DNA of 64,000 nt from contig NZ_ML214297.1 of the NCBI RefSeq assembly GCF_004698125.1, forward strand, positions 248,001-312,000. Direction: 5' to 3'. The position numbers were made by a program, and so were the translations under genes. Of this stretch, positions 1 through 8,114 are shown one piece after another (the stretch's first letter is position 1; each line of letters starts with the position of its first letter). Below the pieces are notes generated by a model. The model did no database searches and was not told the origin of the DNA. It saw only the letters and a list, made by a program, of their open reading frames with translations. Source of the stretch: Halosimplex halophilum. Its GTDB lineage: Archaea; Halobacteriota; Halobacteria; Halobacteriales; Haloarculaceae.

Positions 1-122
1 ACCGACCCGGCGGGTACCGGCGCGTCCGCTACGGCGTCCACACGGCCCGGCGGGGCTGGGCCGAACAGACCGACGTACTCAATACGCGAGGCGTCGAAGG
101 CCTGCGCGAGTTCCTCGAATGA
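1..122 (+). CDS. C-terminal end of an unrecognised protein (partial)
   Basis: Only the last 39 codons and a TGA stop are in the window; the start lies outside. The visible tail is basic and then acidic (YRRVRYGVHTARRGW near its middle, GLREFLE at the end). Codon use matches the neighbours and the stop overlaps the next start as ATGA, which supports a real gene translationally coupled to the Mut7-C protein. I do not recognise the family from this fragment. Confidence 0.6.
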   Translation, partial: RPGGYRRVRYGVHTARRGWAEQTDVLNTRGVEGLREFLE

Positions 123-727
123 CCGGCGACGAGCCCGACACCGACGAGCGCGCGAGCGAGCGACGAGCCAGCACCGTGGCCGCCGACCCGGTCGAGGACG
201 GAGGCGGTCGCGGCGACGGCGCCGACCGGGGCGACGGCGACGAACACGACAGCGACGACCTCCCCCAGGAGCCGGCGGGGGAGACGGCGCTGTTGCTCGA
301 CACCATGCTCGGGAAGCTGGCGACGTACCTGCGGATGTGCGGGTACGACGCCGCCTACGCGGGCGAGCGCGGCGTCGAGGCCGACGACGACGTGCTGGCG
401 CTGGCCCACACCGAGGGCCGGGTGCTGGTGACCCGCGACCGCGAGCTGGCCGCCCGCGCCGAGCGGTCGCAGTTGCTCTCGACCCGGGAGGTCACCGAGC
501 AGCTGCGCGAACTCCGGCGGTCGGGGTTCGACCTCGAACTGTCCGACGAGCCCGCGCGTTGCTCGGCCTGCAACGGCCCGCTCGAACGCGTCGACCGGAC
601 GGAGCCGACGCCCGACTACGCGCCCGAGACCCACGAGGAGACCGTCTGGCGCTGCCGGAACTGCGGCCAGCACTTCTGGAAGGGGAGCCACTGGGCGGAC
701 GTGGCCGGCACGCTCGAAGACCTCTGA
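119..727 (+). CDS. Mut7-C RNase domain-containing protein
   Basis: 202 aa. After an acidic low-complexity leader of about 55 residues comes a Mut7-C domain. It opens with LLLDTMLGKLATYLRMCGYD and VTRDREL, giving the spaced acidic residues typical of this PIN-like nuclease fold. A zinc ribbon with two CxxC pairs (CSAC, CRNC) and GQHFWKGSHW closes the protein. Family members are presumed metal-dependent RNases; the exact substrate in archaea is unknown to me. The ATG overlaps the stop of the preceding gene by four bases, so the two are probably cotranscribed. An internal ATG near residue 62 is unlikely to be the start because it lies inside the domain. Confidence 0.85.
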   Translation: MTGDEPDTDERASERRASTVAADPVEDGGGRGDGADRGDGDEHDSDDLPQEPAGETALLLDTMLGKLATYLRMCGYDAAYAGERGVEADDDVLALAHTEGRVLVTRDRELAARAERSQLLSTREVTEQLRELRRSGFDLELSDEPARCSACNGPLERVDRTEPTPDYAPETHEETVWRCRNCGQHFWKGSHWADVAGTLEDL

Positions 728-794
728 GCGGGAGCGCCGGCGGCGTCCGGCAAGCAACACGGATTAATAACCCGGTGAACCTACCCCCGGACGA

Positions 795-1289
795 ATGACG
801 CTATCGGACGAGGCCCGCGAGCGACTCGCGGACGTGGTGGCGCTCCAGCCGACGAAAAACGCCGAGCTGCAGGCCCAGTGGGACATGGACAGCGGGAGCG
901 ACGTCCACCAGTACCTCGAATCCGAACTGAAGGACTACTACTACCGCGACGAGGACAGCCTCATCTGCGCGACGCCGGAGGCCAACCGCCTCGTCGGCGA
1001 CGACGTCGAGGGGGAGATCGACGAGCAGGTCGTCACCGTCCCCGCGCTGCAGGCGGCGACCATCGATGTCCTCCCCGACCACGACGCCGAGCCCCAGAGC
1101 GTCGTCGCGACGCTGCACGACCTCCGGGCGGCCGGCCGCGACCCCGAGGTCGACGAGGTGCGCTCGGCGCTGCGCTCGCTCGCCGAGAAGGGCGTCGTCG
1201 AGCGCGTCCAGAAGACCGTCCCGACCTACCGGCTGGCCGTCGAGCGCGACGCGCTGGAGGTCCAGCGCCTGGACGACGGCGACGACTGA
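795..1289 (+). CDS. DUF5797 family protein (winged-helix-like)
   Basis: 164 aa, cytosolic, acidic. The sequence matches the haloarchaeal DUF5797 family as I remember it: ERLADVVALQPTKNAELQ at the N-terminus, then a segment reading YYYRDEDSLICATPEA, then a C-terminal helical part (VRSALRSLAEKGVVERV) that looks like a winged helix. A DNA- or RNA-binding role is a guess from that shape only. A TATA-like ATTAATA lies at about 763-769, 28 bases before the ATG, so the transcript is probably leaderless. Confidence 0.8.
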   Translation: MTLSDEARERLADVVALQPTKNAELQAQWDMDSGSDVHQYLESELKDYYYRDEDSLICATPEANRLVGDDVEGEIDEQVVTVPALQAATIDVLPDHDAEPQSVVATLHDLRAAGRDPEVDEVRSALRSLAEKGVVERVQKTVPTYRLAVERDALEVQRLDDGDD

Positions 1290-1350
1290 GAGACCCCGTT
1301 TCCCCCGTCGAACGGAGTCGTTTACGGGCCGGCGGTCGTAGGAGTCTGCA

Positions 1351-1674
1351 ATGACGGCCTTCGACCCGGAGAAGTTCGAGGACAAGTACGTCCACTACAT
1401 GGACGAGCTACAGACCGCCTACAGGAACGCCTACCAGCAGCTCCACGGCCGGTACGACTCGACGCTCCTCAAGGCGATCGACCGCCGGGTCCTCGACGGG
1501 AGCGAGCCGTTCTACGAAGGTGACGGCGAGTTCCGGGTCGAACTCCCGGCCAACCCGCGCGAACGGGCGGGAGACGTGCCCGTCGACGACGAGACGTTCG
1601 ACGCCGTTCTCGACGAGTTCGTCGACCGCATCGAGTTCGAGCTACGGCGGATCTTCGGGTTCGAGGACGACTGA
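1351..1674 (+). CDS. DUF5783 family protein
   Basis: 107 aa, soluble, acidic. FDPEKFEDKYVHYMDELQ at the N-terminus and ADVYDS-like RYDSTLLKAIDRRVLDGSEP in the middle fit haloarchaeal DUF5783. The function is unknown. GTTTAC at about 1319-1324 sits 29 bases ahead of the ATG and can serve as the TATA element. The protein ends in an acidic helix (DEFVDRIEFELRRIFGFEDD). It is probably a separate transcription unit from the preceding gene, 61 bases away. Confidence 0.8.
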   Translation: MTAFDPEKFEDKYVHYMDELQTAYRNAYQQLHGRYDSTLLKAIDRRVLDGSEPFYEGDGEFRVELPANPRERAGDVPVDDETFDAVLDEFVDRIEFELRRIFGFEDD

Positions 1675-1728
1675 GCGTGCGGAGACGGCGAGCGGCTGGA
1701 GCCACAGACCGGCGCGGCCGCCGCGACG

Positions 1729-2820
1729 CTACGGTTCCTCGTCCAGCCCCGGTCGCTGGCGCCGCCGCTGTCGTTCCAGCAGCCGCTTGATCCCCTTGCC
1801 GGGGCCGCCCGAGACGGGCCAGCCGTTCGAGCGCCACGCCGGCGGTTCCGGTTCGAACTCGGGGCAAGATCCCGAGCACTCGCCGGCGGTCGGGTGACAC
1901 TCCTTCGCGGCACAGCGGGGCAGGAAGCCCGCCCCGGCGTCGGTCAGCCGGAAGTGCCGGCAGTCGGGGCGCATCGTGTCGGCGTAGGCGCGCCAGCCGC
2001 GGCCGTATGCCCGCTCGGCGAGTTCGAGCCGCTTGTCGGCCTTCCACTCGGGGTCGGCGTACTCGAAGCGGGCGGCCGAGGCGTCGCGGTCGCCACCCGG
2101 CGGTCGTTCGAGAATTCTGGTGCCGGGGTCGTCGACGGCCAGCGTCCGGGGGTGCCAGGACACCGCGGCCTCGCCCGCCGCGTCGACCGTGAGGACGCCG
2201 GCCTCGACGGGCACGTCCTCGACCAGCGCCGGCTCGACGGTCTCGCCCGTCTCGGTCGTGGCGACCCACACCTCGTCGGCGAGCGCGAGCGCCACGTCGC
2301 GTTCGAGTTGCGGCCCGAGTTCGCGGGCGGCGCTGGCGTCGAGGTCCGGCTTGTTCTCGATCGCGACGACTCGCTCGACCCAGTCGGGGTAAGTCCACTT
2401 GCGGCGGATCTCGATCCGGCTGTTCGACCGGCGGCGACGCTCGACCAGCCCCCGGTCGGCCGCCTCGTGGACCGCCTCCCGGACGTACCGCCACGGATAC
2501 CCGGGATCCGGCAGGGCGTCGCGGTACCAGGCCCACTCCGCGGGGGCGTTACGCACGACGTGCAACAGATCCGAGTCGAGTTCGTCGAGCCCGAAGTTCG
2601 CCCGCCGGGCCAGCCCCTCCGGGTCGCACTCGACGACGACGGTGTCCCAGCGGCGCCGTTTCGTTCCGATCTGCCGGGCGACGATCGTCGGTCGGCCGTC
2701 GCCGTCCCCGGCCCCGGTTGCGCTCCCGGCGGGCGGCCACTCCCGCTCGGCCCACTGACAGACCGCCAGCTCGAAGACGAACTCGGACTGGCCGGTCACA
2801 CCGTCGTCGGCCCCACTCAC
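1729..2820 (-). CDS. DUF5787 family protein with nuclease-like ExK motif and Cys cluster
   Basis: 363 aa from a GTG start. I recognise it as haloarchaeal DUF5787 with moderate certainty. Residues about 110-147 look like a winged helix (AVHEAADRGLVERRRR). It is followed by a hydrophobic strand carrying VVAIENKPDL, that is an E-x-K at about residues 155-157, then a helix and a strand LADEVWVAT. That layout resembles the core of PD-(D/E)XK nucleases. Five cysteines cluster at about 287, 303, 308, 315 and 319. The GTG at 2820 is preferred over the GTG at 2829 because the TATA box at 2844-2850 is then 26 bases away. The nuclease idea is inference, not an established function. Confidence 0.75.
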   Translation of the reverse strand: MSGADDGVTGQSEFVFELAVCQWAEREWPPAGSATGAGDGDGRPTIVARQIGTKRRRWDTVVVECDPEGLARRANFGLDELDSDLLHVVRNAPAEWAWYRDALPDPGYPWRYVREAVHEAADRGLVERRRRSNSRIEIRRKWTYPDWVERVVAIENKPDLDASAARELGPQLERDVALALADEVWVATTETGETVEPALVEDVPVEAGVLTVDAAGEAAVSWHPRTLAVDDPGTRILERPPGGDRDASAARFEYADPEWKADKRLELAERAYGRGWRAYADTMRPDCRHFRLTDAGAGFLPRCAAKECHPTAGECSGSCPEFEPEPPAWRSNGWPVSGGPGKGIKRLLERQRRRQRPGLDEEP

Positions 2821-2843
2821 AGTTGCCACAGACGGATCGGGCG

Positions 2844-2917
2844 TATAAATGCCCCGCGAACGGATGCAGCGCTATCGGGCGCCGACGAGATCGTGTCTCC
2901 CCAAAGTAATTTATACG
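2844..2917. promoter_or_regulatory. Divergent promoters for the DUF5787 and DUF4234 genes
   Basis: Two copies of TTTATACG face away from each other. The minus-strand copy (TTTATAC, 2844-2850) serves the DUF5787 gene and the plus-strand copy (2910-2917) lies 27 bases from the ATG at 2940. Both spacings imply leaderless or nearly leaderless mRNAs. Confidence 0.7.
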
Positions 2918-2939
2918 CTGTCATTCTGTAACGGCCTGT

Positions 2940-3260
2940 ATGTCGACACAGATCGTAGACAGGTCCGAATTCGAGAAGGGGTCGCTCGGCAAGCAAGTGG
3001 CACTGGCGGTCGTCACGCTGGGGCTGTACATGGTCTACTGGATGTACAGCACGGCCAGACAGCTAGACCGGGGGACGGACGCGAGCCTCTCGCCGATCCT
3101 CGCGATCGTCCCCTTCTACGGCCAGTGGAAGGTCGCCGACGCGGCCGAGGCGGTGACAGACCAGAGCGGCGTCCTGCTGTTCGTCCTGTTCCTGTTTCTC
3201 GGTCCGGCGGCCTGGTACCTGATCCAGACGGGTATCAACGACGCCGCGGCGGGCGCCTGA
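2940..3260 (+). CDS. DUF4234 domain-containing membrane protein
   Basis: 106 aa. The pattern GSLGKQVALAVVTLGLYMVYWMY is typical of DUF4234, followed by RQLDRGTDASLSPILAI and two further hydrophobic segments, so about three membrane helices are predicted. The family's function is not known. The start is fixed by a TATA box at 2910-2915, 27 bases upstream, which also indicates a leaderless transcript. Confidence 0.85.
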   Translation: MSTQIVDRSEFEKGSLGKQVALAVVTLGLYMVYWMYSTARQLDRGTDASLSPILAIVPFYGQWKVADAAEAVTDQSGVLLFVLFLFLGPAAWYLIQTGINDAAAGA

Positions 3261-3434
3261 CCGGTCGCGGCGAGCCGCTCGATACCGGGACGACGCCCCG
3301 GCGACCGAGCGGGCGGTGGCACGCGGGAGCGCGACGCCGTGGGTCGGCCGACGCGGCGTCCGCTGGCGGGGCGGACCGGCCGCCGCTCGGTGCGACGGCC
3401 CACCGGGCCGCGACCGGACGGAGTGGCCCGGTCG

Positions 3435-3878
3435 CTACTCCTCGTCGTCCTCGTCCTCGTCGAGTTTCTCGTCGAGGAACTCGTGGGCCTCCTCTAAGAT
3501 CTCGCGGGGGCCGTCCTGGGTGACGGTGTTGATGGCCTGTTCGTAGTCGCGCCACTGCAGGTCGCGGTGCTCGTGGGACAGCTCCGCCGACGCCTCGAAC
3601 GACCGGGCGATGAACAGGTGTACGGTCTTGTGGATGGTGTTGCCGTTGGCTTCGAACACGTAGTCGTAGTCCTCTCGGAAGCCGTCCAAGAGCCGGAAGT
3701 CGCCGATCCCGGCCTCCTCTTTCACTTCGCGGATGGCGGTCTGCTGGAGCTCCTCGTCGCCCTCGACGCCCCCTTTCGGGAACTCCCAGTCGCCCGGGCG
3801 ACTCTTCAGGAGGAGGTACTCCCGCCGGCCACGCGTGTCGCGAAAGAGGATGGCTCCCGCGCTCGTGGCCTCTATCAT
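3435..3878 (-). CDS. Nudix hydrolase, bis(5'-nucleosyl)-tetraphosphatase type
   Basis: 147 aa. The Nudix box GGVEGDEELQQTAIREVKEE spans residues about 36-55 with all metal-binding glutamates present, preceded by SRPGDWEFPKG, which is typical of Ap4A hydrolases. It is expected to hydrolyse diadenosine polyphosphates or other nucleoside diphosphate derivatives in the cytosol. The tail is acidic (LDEDEDDEE). The start MIEATSAG is chosen over an upstream in-frame ATG seven codons earlier because the TATA-like ACTTAAGG at 3902-3909 is about 27 bases from it. Confidence 0.88.
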   Translation of the reverse strand: MIEATSAGAILFRDTRGRREYLLLKSRPGDWEFPKGGVEGDEELQQTAIREVKEEAGIGDFRLLDGFREDYDYVFEANGNTIHKTVHLFIARSFEASAELSHEHRDLQWRDYEQAINTVTQDGPREILEEAHEFLDEKLDEDEDDEE

Positions 3879-4003
3879 TGCCAGTAGGTACTCTATCACT
3901 CCTTAAGTGAATATCGGAGCATCGCCGCGGTGACCACTCGCCGACTCGACACGACGCGGCGGCAAGCGCATGGCTTATCCCGGTCCCTGGCGACCGGACG
4001 GAC

Positions 4004-4318
4004 ATGCCCTTCGTCACGAAGCTCACGTTCACGAGCGGGGACCGCCGGCTCCTCGACGACGTCGTCGACGGGGTCAAGGCCGCCGCCGAGCGCAAGGGCG
4101 TGGAGCTGAAAGGGCCCCATCCCCAGCCGCCGACCGACCACCGCGTCCCGCAGTCCAAGCGGCTGGCCGCCGACGGCGGCGAGTTCGAGCCCTGGCAGTA
4201 CACCGCCTACACCCGGACCGTCGAGATCCACGGCCACGACGAGTTCGCCCGCTCGGTCGCCGGCGACGACTACCCCGACCGCATCCACGTCGAAGCCGAG
4301 ATCGAACAGGTCCGATGA
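4004..4318 (+). CDS. uS10-like ribosomal protein paralogue
   Basis: 104 aa. It has the uS10 fold pattern: TFTSGDRRLLDDVVDGVKAAAERKGVELKGPHPQPP, then YTRTVEIHGHDEF. The GPHPQPP loop replaces the GPIPLPT of the canonical 30S S10. Haloarchaea carry the true S10 next to EF-1alpha, so this is the second, S10-like copy (uS10/mL48 family). Whether it enters the ribosome is unknown. GCTTATCC at about 3972-3979 lies 28 bases upstream of the ATG as a plausible TATA element. Confidence 0.85.
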   Translation: MPFVTKLTFTSGDRRLLDDVVDGVKAAAERKGVELKGPHPQPPTDHRVPQSKRLAADGGEFEPWQYTAYTRTVEIHGHDEFARSVAGDDYPDRIHVEAEIEQVR

Positions 4319-4670
4319 GTTCGAGACGTTCGGATCGATTCTGCGAGAGCCGCGATTACAGTGACTCTCACTGCCGCGGGCGTCACCATCGACCGTACTG
4401 GCGTCACAAATAGCGTGAAAGCCCCGGCCGTCTGCACTCCCGCGGCTCGCTGCGCGCTTCCCTCGCTCCGCTCGGTCCAGTGCCTGCGTCGCCGGGGTTC
4501 GTGCAGACGACCGCCCGTTCATTCCCACCCGCACAGACCGTCGAGCCGGCCGAAACGGGTCGGGACTTCCACGCTGTTCGCGGCGGCGGACTGAGTCGGG
4601 CCGGTACTGATCTCGGTTTTCACGCCCGATCGCCGAAACCCACACCTTCCCTGGGCGCCCACGGTCCCCC
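4319..4670. other. 352-base intergenic region without a recognised gene
   Basis: No coding frame in this stretch resembles a known family. It contains two complementary 9-mers, CGTCTGCAC (4429-4437) and GTGCAGACG (4501-4509), and another complementary pair, CCCCGGC (about 4422-4428) and GCCGGGG (4491-4497). The two stems are not nested, so only one can form at a time. The middle part is a C/T-rich string of short repeats (GCTCGCTGCG, CTCGCTCCGCTCGG). The last 60 bases should hold the promoter of the downstream amidohydrolase, but I see no clear TATA box. Confidence 0.4.
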
Positions 4671-5951
4671 ATGAGTCAGCCGAGCCGCGAGCGCCTGGTC
4701 GAGTTACGCAGGGAGTTCCACCGCAAACCCGAACCAGCCTGGCGGGAGTTCTGGACGACAGCTCGGGTCGTCGAAGAACTCGAATCGATGGACGTGGACG
4801 ACATCCTCGTCGGCCCCGAGGTCCTCGCGGAGGGCGAGCGCATCGCCGTCCCGGACGACGAGGAGCTGGAACGGTGGTACCGGCAGGCGGAGGAGGCGGG
4901 CGCGAACCCCGAGACGCTCGAAAAACTGCGCGGCGGGTACACGGGCGCCGCGGCGACGCTCGAACGCGGGGACGGCCCGACGGTCGCCCTGCGGGTCGAC
5001 ATCGACGGGCTCCCGCGGGAGGAGTCGACCGACGACGAGCACCGTCCCGCCCGCGAGGGCTTCCGCTCGGAGCACGAGGGCACGATGCACGCCTGCGGGC
5101 ACGACGCCCACGCGACCATCGGGCTCGGCGTGCTGGAGGCGGTCGCTGACAGCGACTTCGAGGGGACGCTGAAGGTCCTCTTCCAGCCCGCCGAAGAGAC
5201 CATCGGCGGCGGGAAGCCGATGGCCGAGAGCGGCCTGCTGGACGATGTCGACTACCTGCTCGCCGTCCACATCGGGCTCGACCACCCGACCGGCGAGGTG
5301 GTCGCGGGCGTCGGGGGGTTCCTGGCGGTCCACCAGTTCCGCGCCGACTTCTCGGGGGAGTCGGCCCACGCCGGCGCGCGGCCCGGGTCGGGGCGCAACG
5401 CCGTCCAGGCGATGGCCGCCGCGGTGCAAAATCTCTACGCGATCCCCCGCCACGGGGACGGCGCCACGCGGGTCAACGCCGGGAAGGTCGGCGGCGGGAC
5501 CGCGACGAACGTGGTCCCCGAGCAGGCTCACGTCGAGGGCGAGGTCCGCGGCGAGACGACGGAGCTCATGGAGTACATGCGCGAGCGGGCCCGCTCGGTG
5601 CTCGACGGCGCGGCGACGATGCACGGCTGCGAGGTCGACGTGACCCCGGAGGGGGAGGCACCGGGCGCCGAGAGCGACCCCGTCGTCGTCGACGTGGTCG
5701 AGACGATCGCGGGGCGGACCGGCGGCGTCGACTCGGTGGTCCGGAACGACGACCTCGGCGGGAGCGAGGACGCGACCGTCCTGATGAACCGCGTCCAGGA
5801 GCGGGGCGGCCGGGCCGCGTACGTCGGTGTCGGCACCGACCACCCCGGCGGCCACCACACCGCCACCTTCGACGTGGACGAGGACTCGCTGGCCGTCGGC
5901 GTCGACGTGCTGTCCGAGACGGTCCGGGCGCTGGCGCGCGACCGTCCCTGA
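4671..5951 (+). CDS. M20 family amidohydrolase, AbgA-like (aminobenzoyl-glutamate hydrolase type)
   Basis: 426 aa. A metal-dependent peptidase of family M20. The metal-site motif MHACGHDAHATIG is at about residue 140, FQPAEETIGGG follows with the catalytic Glu, and SAHAGARPGSGRNAV marks the lid domain. GGSEDATVLMNRVQ and TDHPGGHHTATFDVDE supply later ligands. The N-terminal RREFHRKPEPAWREFWT and the GYTGAAATL segment resemble E. coli AbgA more than the ArgE or HipO groups, so amide cleavage of an acyl or aminobenzoyl amino acid is likely. The exact substrate cannot be read from sequence. It is probably cytosolic, with no signal peptide, and a single-gene unit. Confidence 0.85.
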   Translation: MSQPSRERLVELRREFHRKPEPAWREFWTTARVVEELESMDVDDILVGPEVLAEGERIAVPDDEELERWYRQAEEAGANPETLEKLRGGYTGAAATLERGDGPTVALRVDIDGLPREESTDDEHRPAREGFRSEHEGTMHACGHDAHATIGLGVLEAVADSDFEGTLKVLFQPAEETIGGGKPMAESGLLDDVDYLLAVHIGLDHPTGEVVAGVGGFLAVHQFRADFSGESAHAGARPGSGRNAVQAMAAAVQNLYAIPRHGDGATRVNAGKVGGGTATNVVPEQAHVEGEVRGETTELMEYMRERARSVLDGAATMHGCEVDVTPEGEAPGAESDPVVVDVVETIAGRTGGVDSVVRNDDLGGSEDATVLMNRVQERGGRAAYVGVGTDHPGGHHTATFDVDEDSLAVGVDVLSETVRALARDRP

Positions 5952-6015
5952 GCGGCCGCCGGCTCCCCGAGCGGGTCCCGGTCCGTCGTTTCGACGTGGA
6001 CCGGCAGCGACCCGG

Positions 6016-6492
6016 TCAGGCCGCGGGCCCGCGCCAGCGGTAGAGGACGGTCCCGTCGCCGCCCGGATCGACCCACGAGACGGTCACCTCCGTCCGCGAG
6101 AGGTCGAGCCGGCTCGCGGCCGGCGGGCAGACCGTCCCGACGGTGACCTGCGCCTGCGAACCGGCGGCGACGGTCGACCCGGAGACGCCCAGCTCCGCCA
6201 GGTCGTAGCGGTCGGTGACCGACCCGACGCCGCGACAGCCCGCACTGGCGACGTGGATCGCCACGTTCTCCCGCGCCAGCACGTCGCCGCCGGTGAACTC
6301 GACGGCGAGCTCGTGGCCGCCGCTGTCGACGGCGAACTCCCCCTCGATCGCGACGGTCGGCGTCCCCGACAGCTCCCCTTCGAACCCCATGAAGAACGTC
6401 GCCGCCGTCGCCGCCAGCAACACGGTGATCGCGACCATCAGGATGACCCCGATGACCGGCGAAACAGCTCTCGACGAGTCGATCCCTGTCAT
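6016..6492 (-). CDS. Type IV pilin-like protein (DUF1628 / archaeal pilin N-terminal domain)
   Basis: 158 aa. It starts SRAVSPVIGVILMVAITV, the class III prepilin signal cut by PibD-type peptidase just before the hydrophobic helix, followed by an extracellular beta-rich domain with two cysteines that could form a disulfide. Such proteins build adhesion pili or are membrane-anchored pilin-like proteins. The start at MTGIDSSRAV is preferred to an ATG five codons upstream because it gives a typical length leader. The gene stands alone without pilB or pilC. Confidence 0.88.
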   Translation of the reverse strand: MTGIDSSRAVSPVIGVILMVAITVLLAATAATFFMGFEGELSGTPTVAIEGEFAVDSGGHELAVEFTGGDVLARENVAIHVASAGCRGVGSVTDRYDLAELGVSGSTVAAGSQAQVTVGTVCPPAASRLDLSRTEVTVSWVDPGGDGTVLYRWRGPAA

Positions 6493-6592
6493 GGTTTCCT
6501 TCCCCACGCGCGCCTGAACGCTGCCCGGACGCCCCTTCGGGACGACGCCCCAGCCGCCCCGTCTCCGTCCGGGCCGTTCCCCACCGCGCGTT

Positions 6593-6628
6593 ACTGATCA
6601 GTATATTGACGACTGCACATAAATATTC
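6593..6628 (-). promoter_or_regulatory. A/T-rich promoter region with palindrome, upstream of the pilin gene
   Basis: In a G+C-rich surround, this stretch carries two TATA-like elements on the minus strand (ATATTTATG near 6618-6626 and CAATATACTG near 6600-6608). It also carries a perfect 10-base palindrome ACTGATCAGT at 6593-6602. The pilin start is about 100 bases further on, so the mRNA would have an unusually long leader. Confidence 0.45.
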
Positions 6629-6743
6629 GTCATCATCGTTCGAGTAATCACCGCGTACGCCCCGACTCCGAACGTGTTGTGGACCGACGGCTGCGGTCGA
6701 CAGCGGGCGGCGACGCGCGGTGGGACTCCGGCGGCGTAGGCGG

Positions 6744-8114
6744 TCAGTACTTCGGATCGGCGCCGGTGGTCTCGTAGACGTCGTCGAGGATCTCGTCGCG
6801 GCGGATCTGCCAGTCTGCGAAGCCCTCGCGGCTGTCGGGGTAGTCCTCGTAGTGGTCGAGCACGCGCTCGGCCAGCTGTTTCGTCTCGTAGAGGTCGTAG
6901 ATGGTGCCCCAGTGGCCGACCGACTTGACCGCGGTCTTGAGCTTGAGCCAGAGGCCGATGTCGGTCTCGCCGGCGTAGAGCCCCTCGGCGATCTTCTCGG
7001 CGGGCAGCGCCGCCAGCATCCCCATCAGGTCGTCGATGTCGTAGGCCGTCACGAAGATGTTGTACACGTCCAGCGTGGCGAAGCGGGCGCCGAAGTGGTC
7101 CATCACCCGCTTGTTGTACTCCCAGAGGCGGTCCTCCCCCACGTCGCCGTCCTCGATGGCCGCGACCGCCTGCTCGCCGGCGTACTGCCCGGAGTAGGCG
7201 GCGCCGCCGATGCCGCCGCCGGTCGTCGGGTTCACGAGGCCCGCCGCGTCGCCGGCCGCGAGAAAGCCCGGCGCGACCGCCGAGTCGTAGGGCCGCCGCG
7301 TCGGCAAGGCGGCGCCGAGCTTGTCCTCGACGGTCGCGCCCTGGAACTCCTCGCGGTTCCTGAGATCGCGCTTGAGGTCCTCGACGAGGTGCATCGGCTC
7401 CTCGTTCATCTGGAAGCCCAGCCCGGCGTTGATCTCGGTGTCGGTCCGCGGGAAGTACCACAGGTAGCCCGCCGCCCGCTCGGTCGGCTTGAAGACGAGG
7501 GCGTCGTCCCACTCGACGGGCTCGTCGACCGTCACGATCTCCCGGTAGGCCGAGCAGAACTGGCTGTAGCTGACGTTCGTGTCGAAGGTCGTCCCGTCGA
7601 AGTCGACGTTGTCCTGGAGGATCGACAGCGCGCCCGCGCCGTCGATGACCATCTCCGCCTCGTAGTCGACGGGGTCACCCTTCCGCATCGCGCGGACGCC
7701 GGTGACCGTCCCGTCGTCGGCCTGACGCACGTCCTTGACGAGCGTGTCGAAGTGGATCTCGGCGCCGGCGTCGCGGGCCCCCTCGATGACGGCCTTGCCG
7801 TACTCCCAGCGGTCGATGACGGCGAGTTCCCCGGGGACGGGGATCTCCAGGACGGTGTCCTCCTGGGGGATCTCGAAGCGGCCGTGGTCGACGCCGGTGT
7901 TGGTCATCGCGGGTTCGATCTGCGACTTCGGGATCGCGTCGGGGAAGGAACTCGCGCCCTTGAGGGCGTCGCCGCAGGCGATGTGGCCCCCCTCCTCCTC
8001 GGGCTTGCGCTCCAGGAGCGCGACGTCGTAGCCCTCGCGGGCGACGGTCGCCGCGGCGTAACAGCCGGCGGTCCCCGCCCCGACGACGACGACATCGTAC
8101 TCGCGTGTAGTCAT
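6744..8114 (-). CDS. Geranylgeranyl reductase family flavoprotein
   Basis: 456 aa. An N-terminal FAD-binding motif (VVVGAGTAGCYAA, residues about 8-20) is followed by the GGR family signature YLWYFPRTDTEINAGLG and by FLAAGDAAGLVNPTTGGGIG, which closes the FAD site. The family saturates the geranylgeranyl chains of archaeal membrane lipids (digeranylgeranylglycerophospholipid reductase) or of other isoprenoids. The length and signature fit the lipid enzyme. The substrate is inferred. A hairpin-rich intergenic region lies directly upstream. Confidence 0.85.
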   Translation of the reverse strand: MTTREYDVVVVGAGTAGCYAAATVAREGYDVALLERKPEEEGGHIACGDALKGASSFPDAIPKSQIEPAMTNTGVDHGRFEIPQEDTVLEIPVPGELAVIDRWEYGKAVIEGARDAGAEIHFDTLVKDVRQADDGTVTGVRAMRKGDPVDYEAEMVIDGAGALSILQDNVDFDGTTFDTNVSYSQFCSAYREIVTVDEPVEWDDALVFKPTERAAGYLWYFPRTDTEINAGLGFQMNEEPMHLVEDLKRDLRNREEFQGATVEDKLGAALPTRRPYDSAVAPGFLAAGDAAGLVNPTTGGGIGGAAYSGQYAGEQAVAAIEDGDVGEDRLWEYNKRVMDHFGARFATLDVYNIFVTAYDIDDLMGMLAALPAEKIAEGLYAGETDIGLWLKLKTAVKSVGHWGTIYDLYETKQLAERVLDHYEDYPDSREGFADWQIRRDEILDDVYETTGADPKY

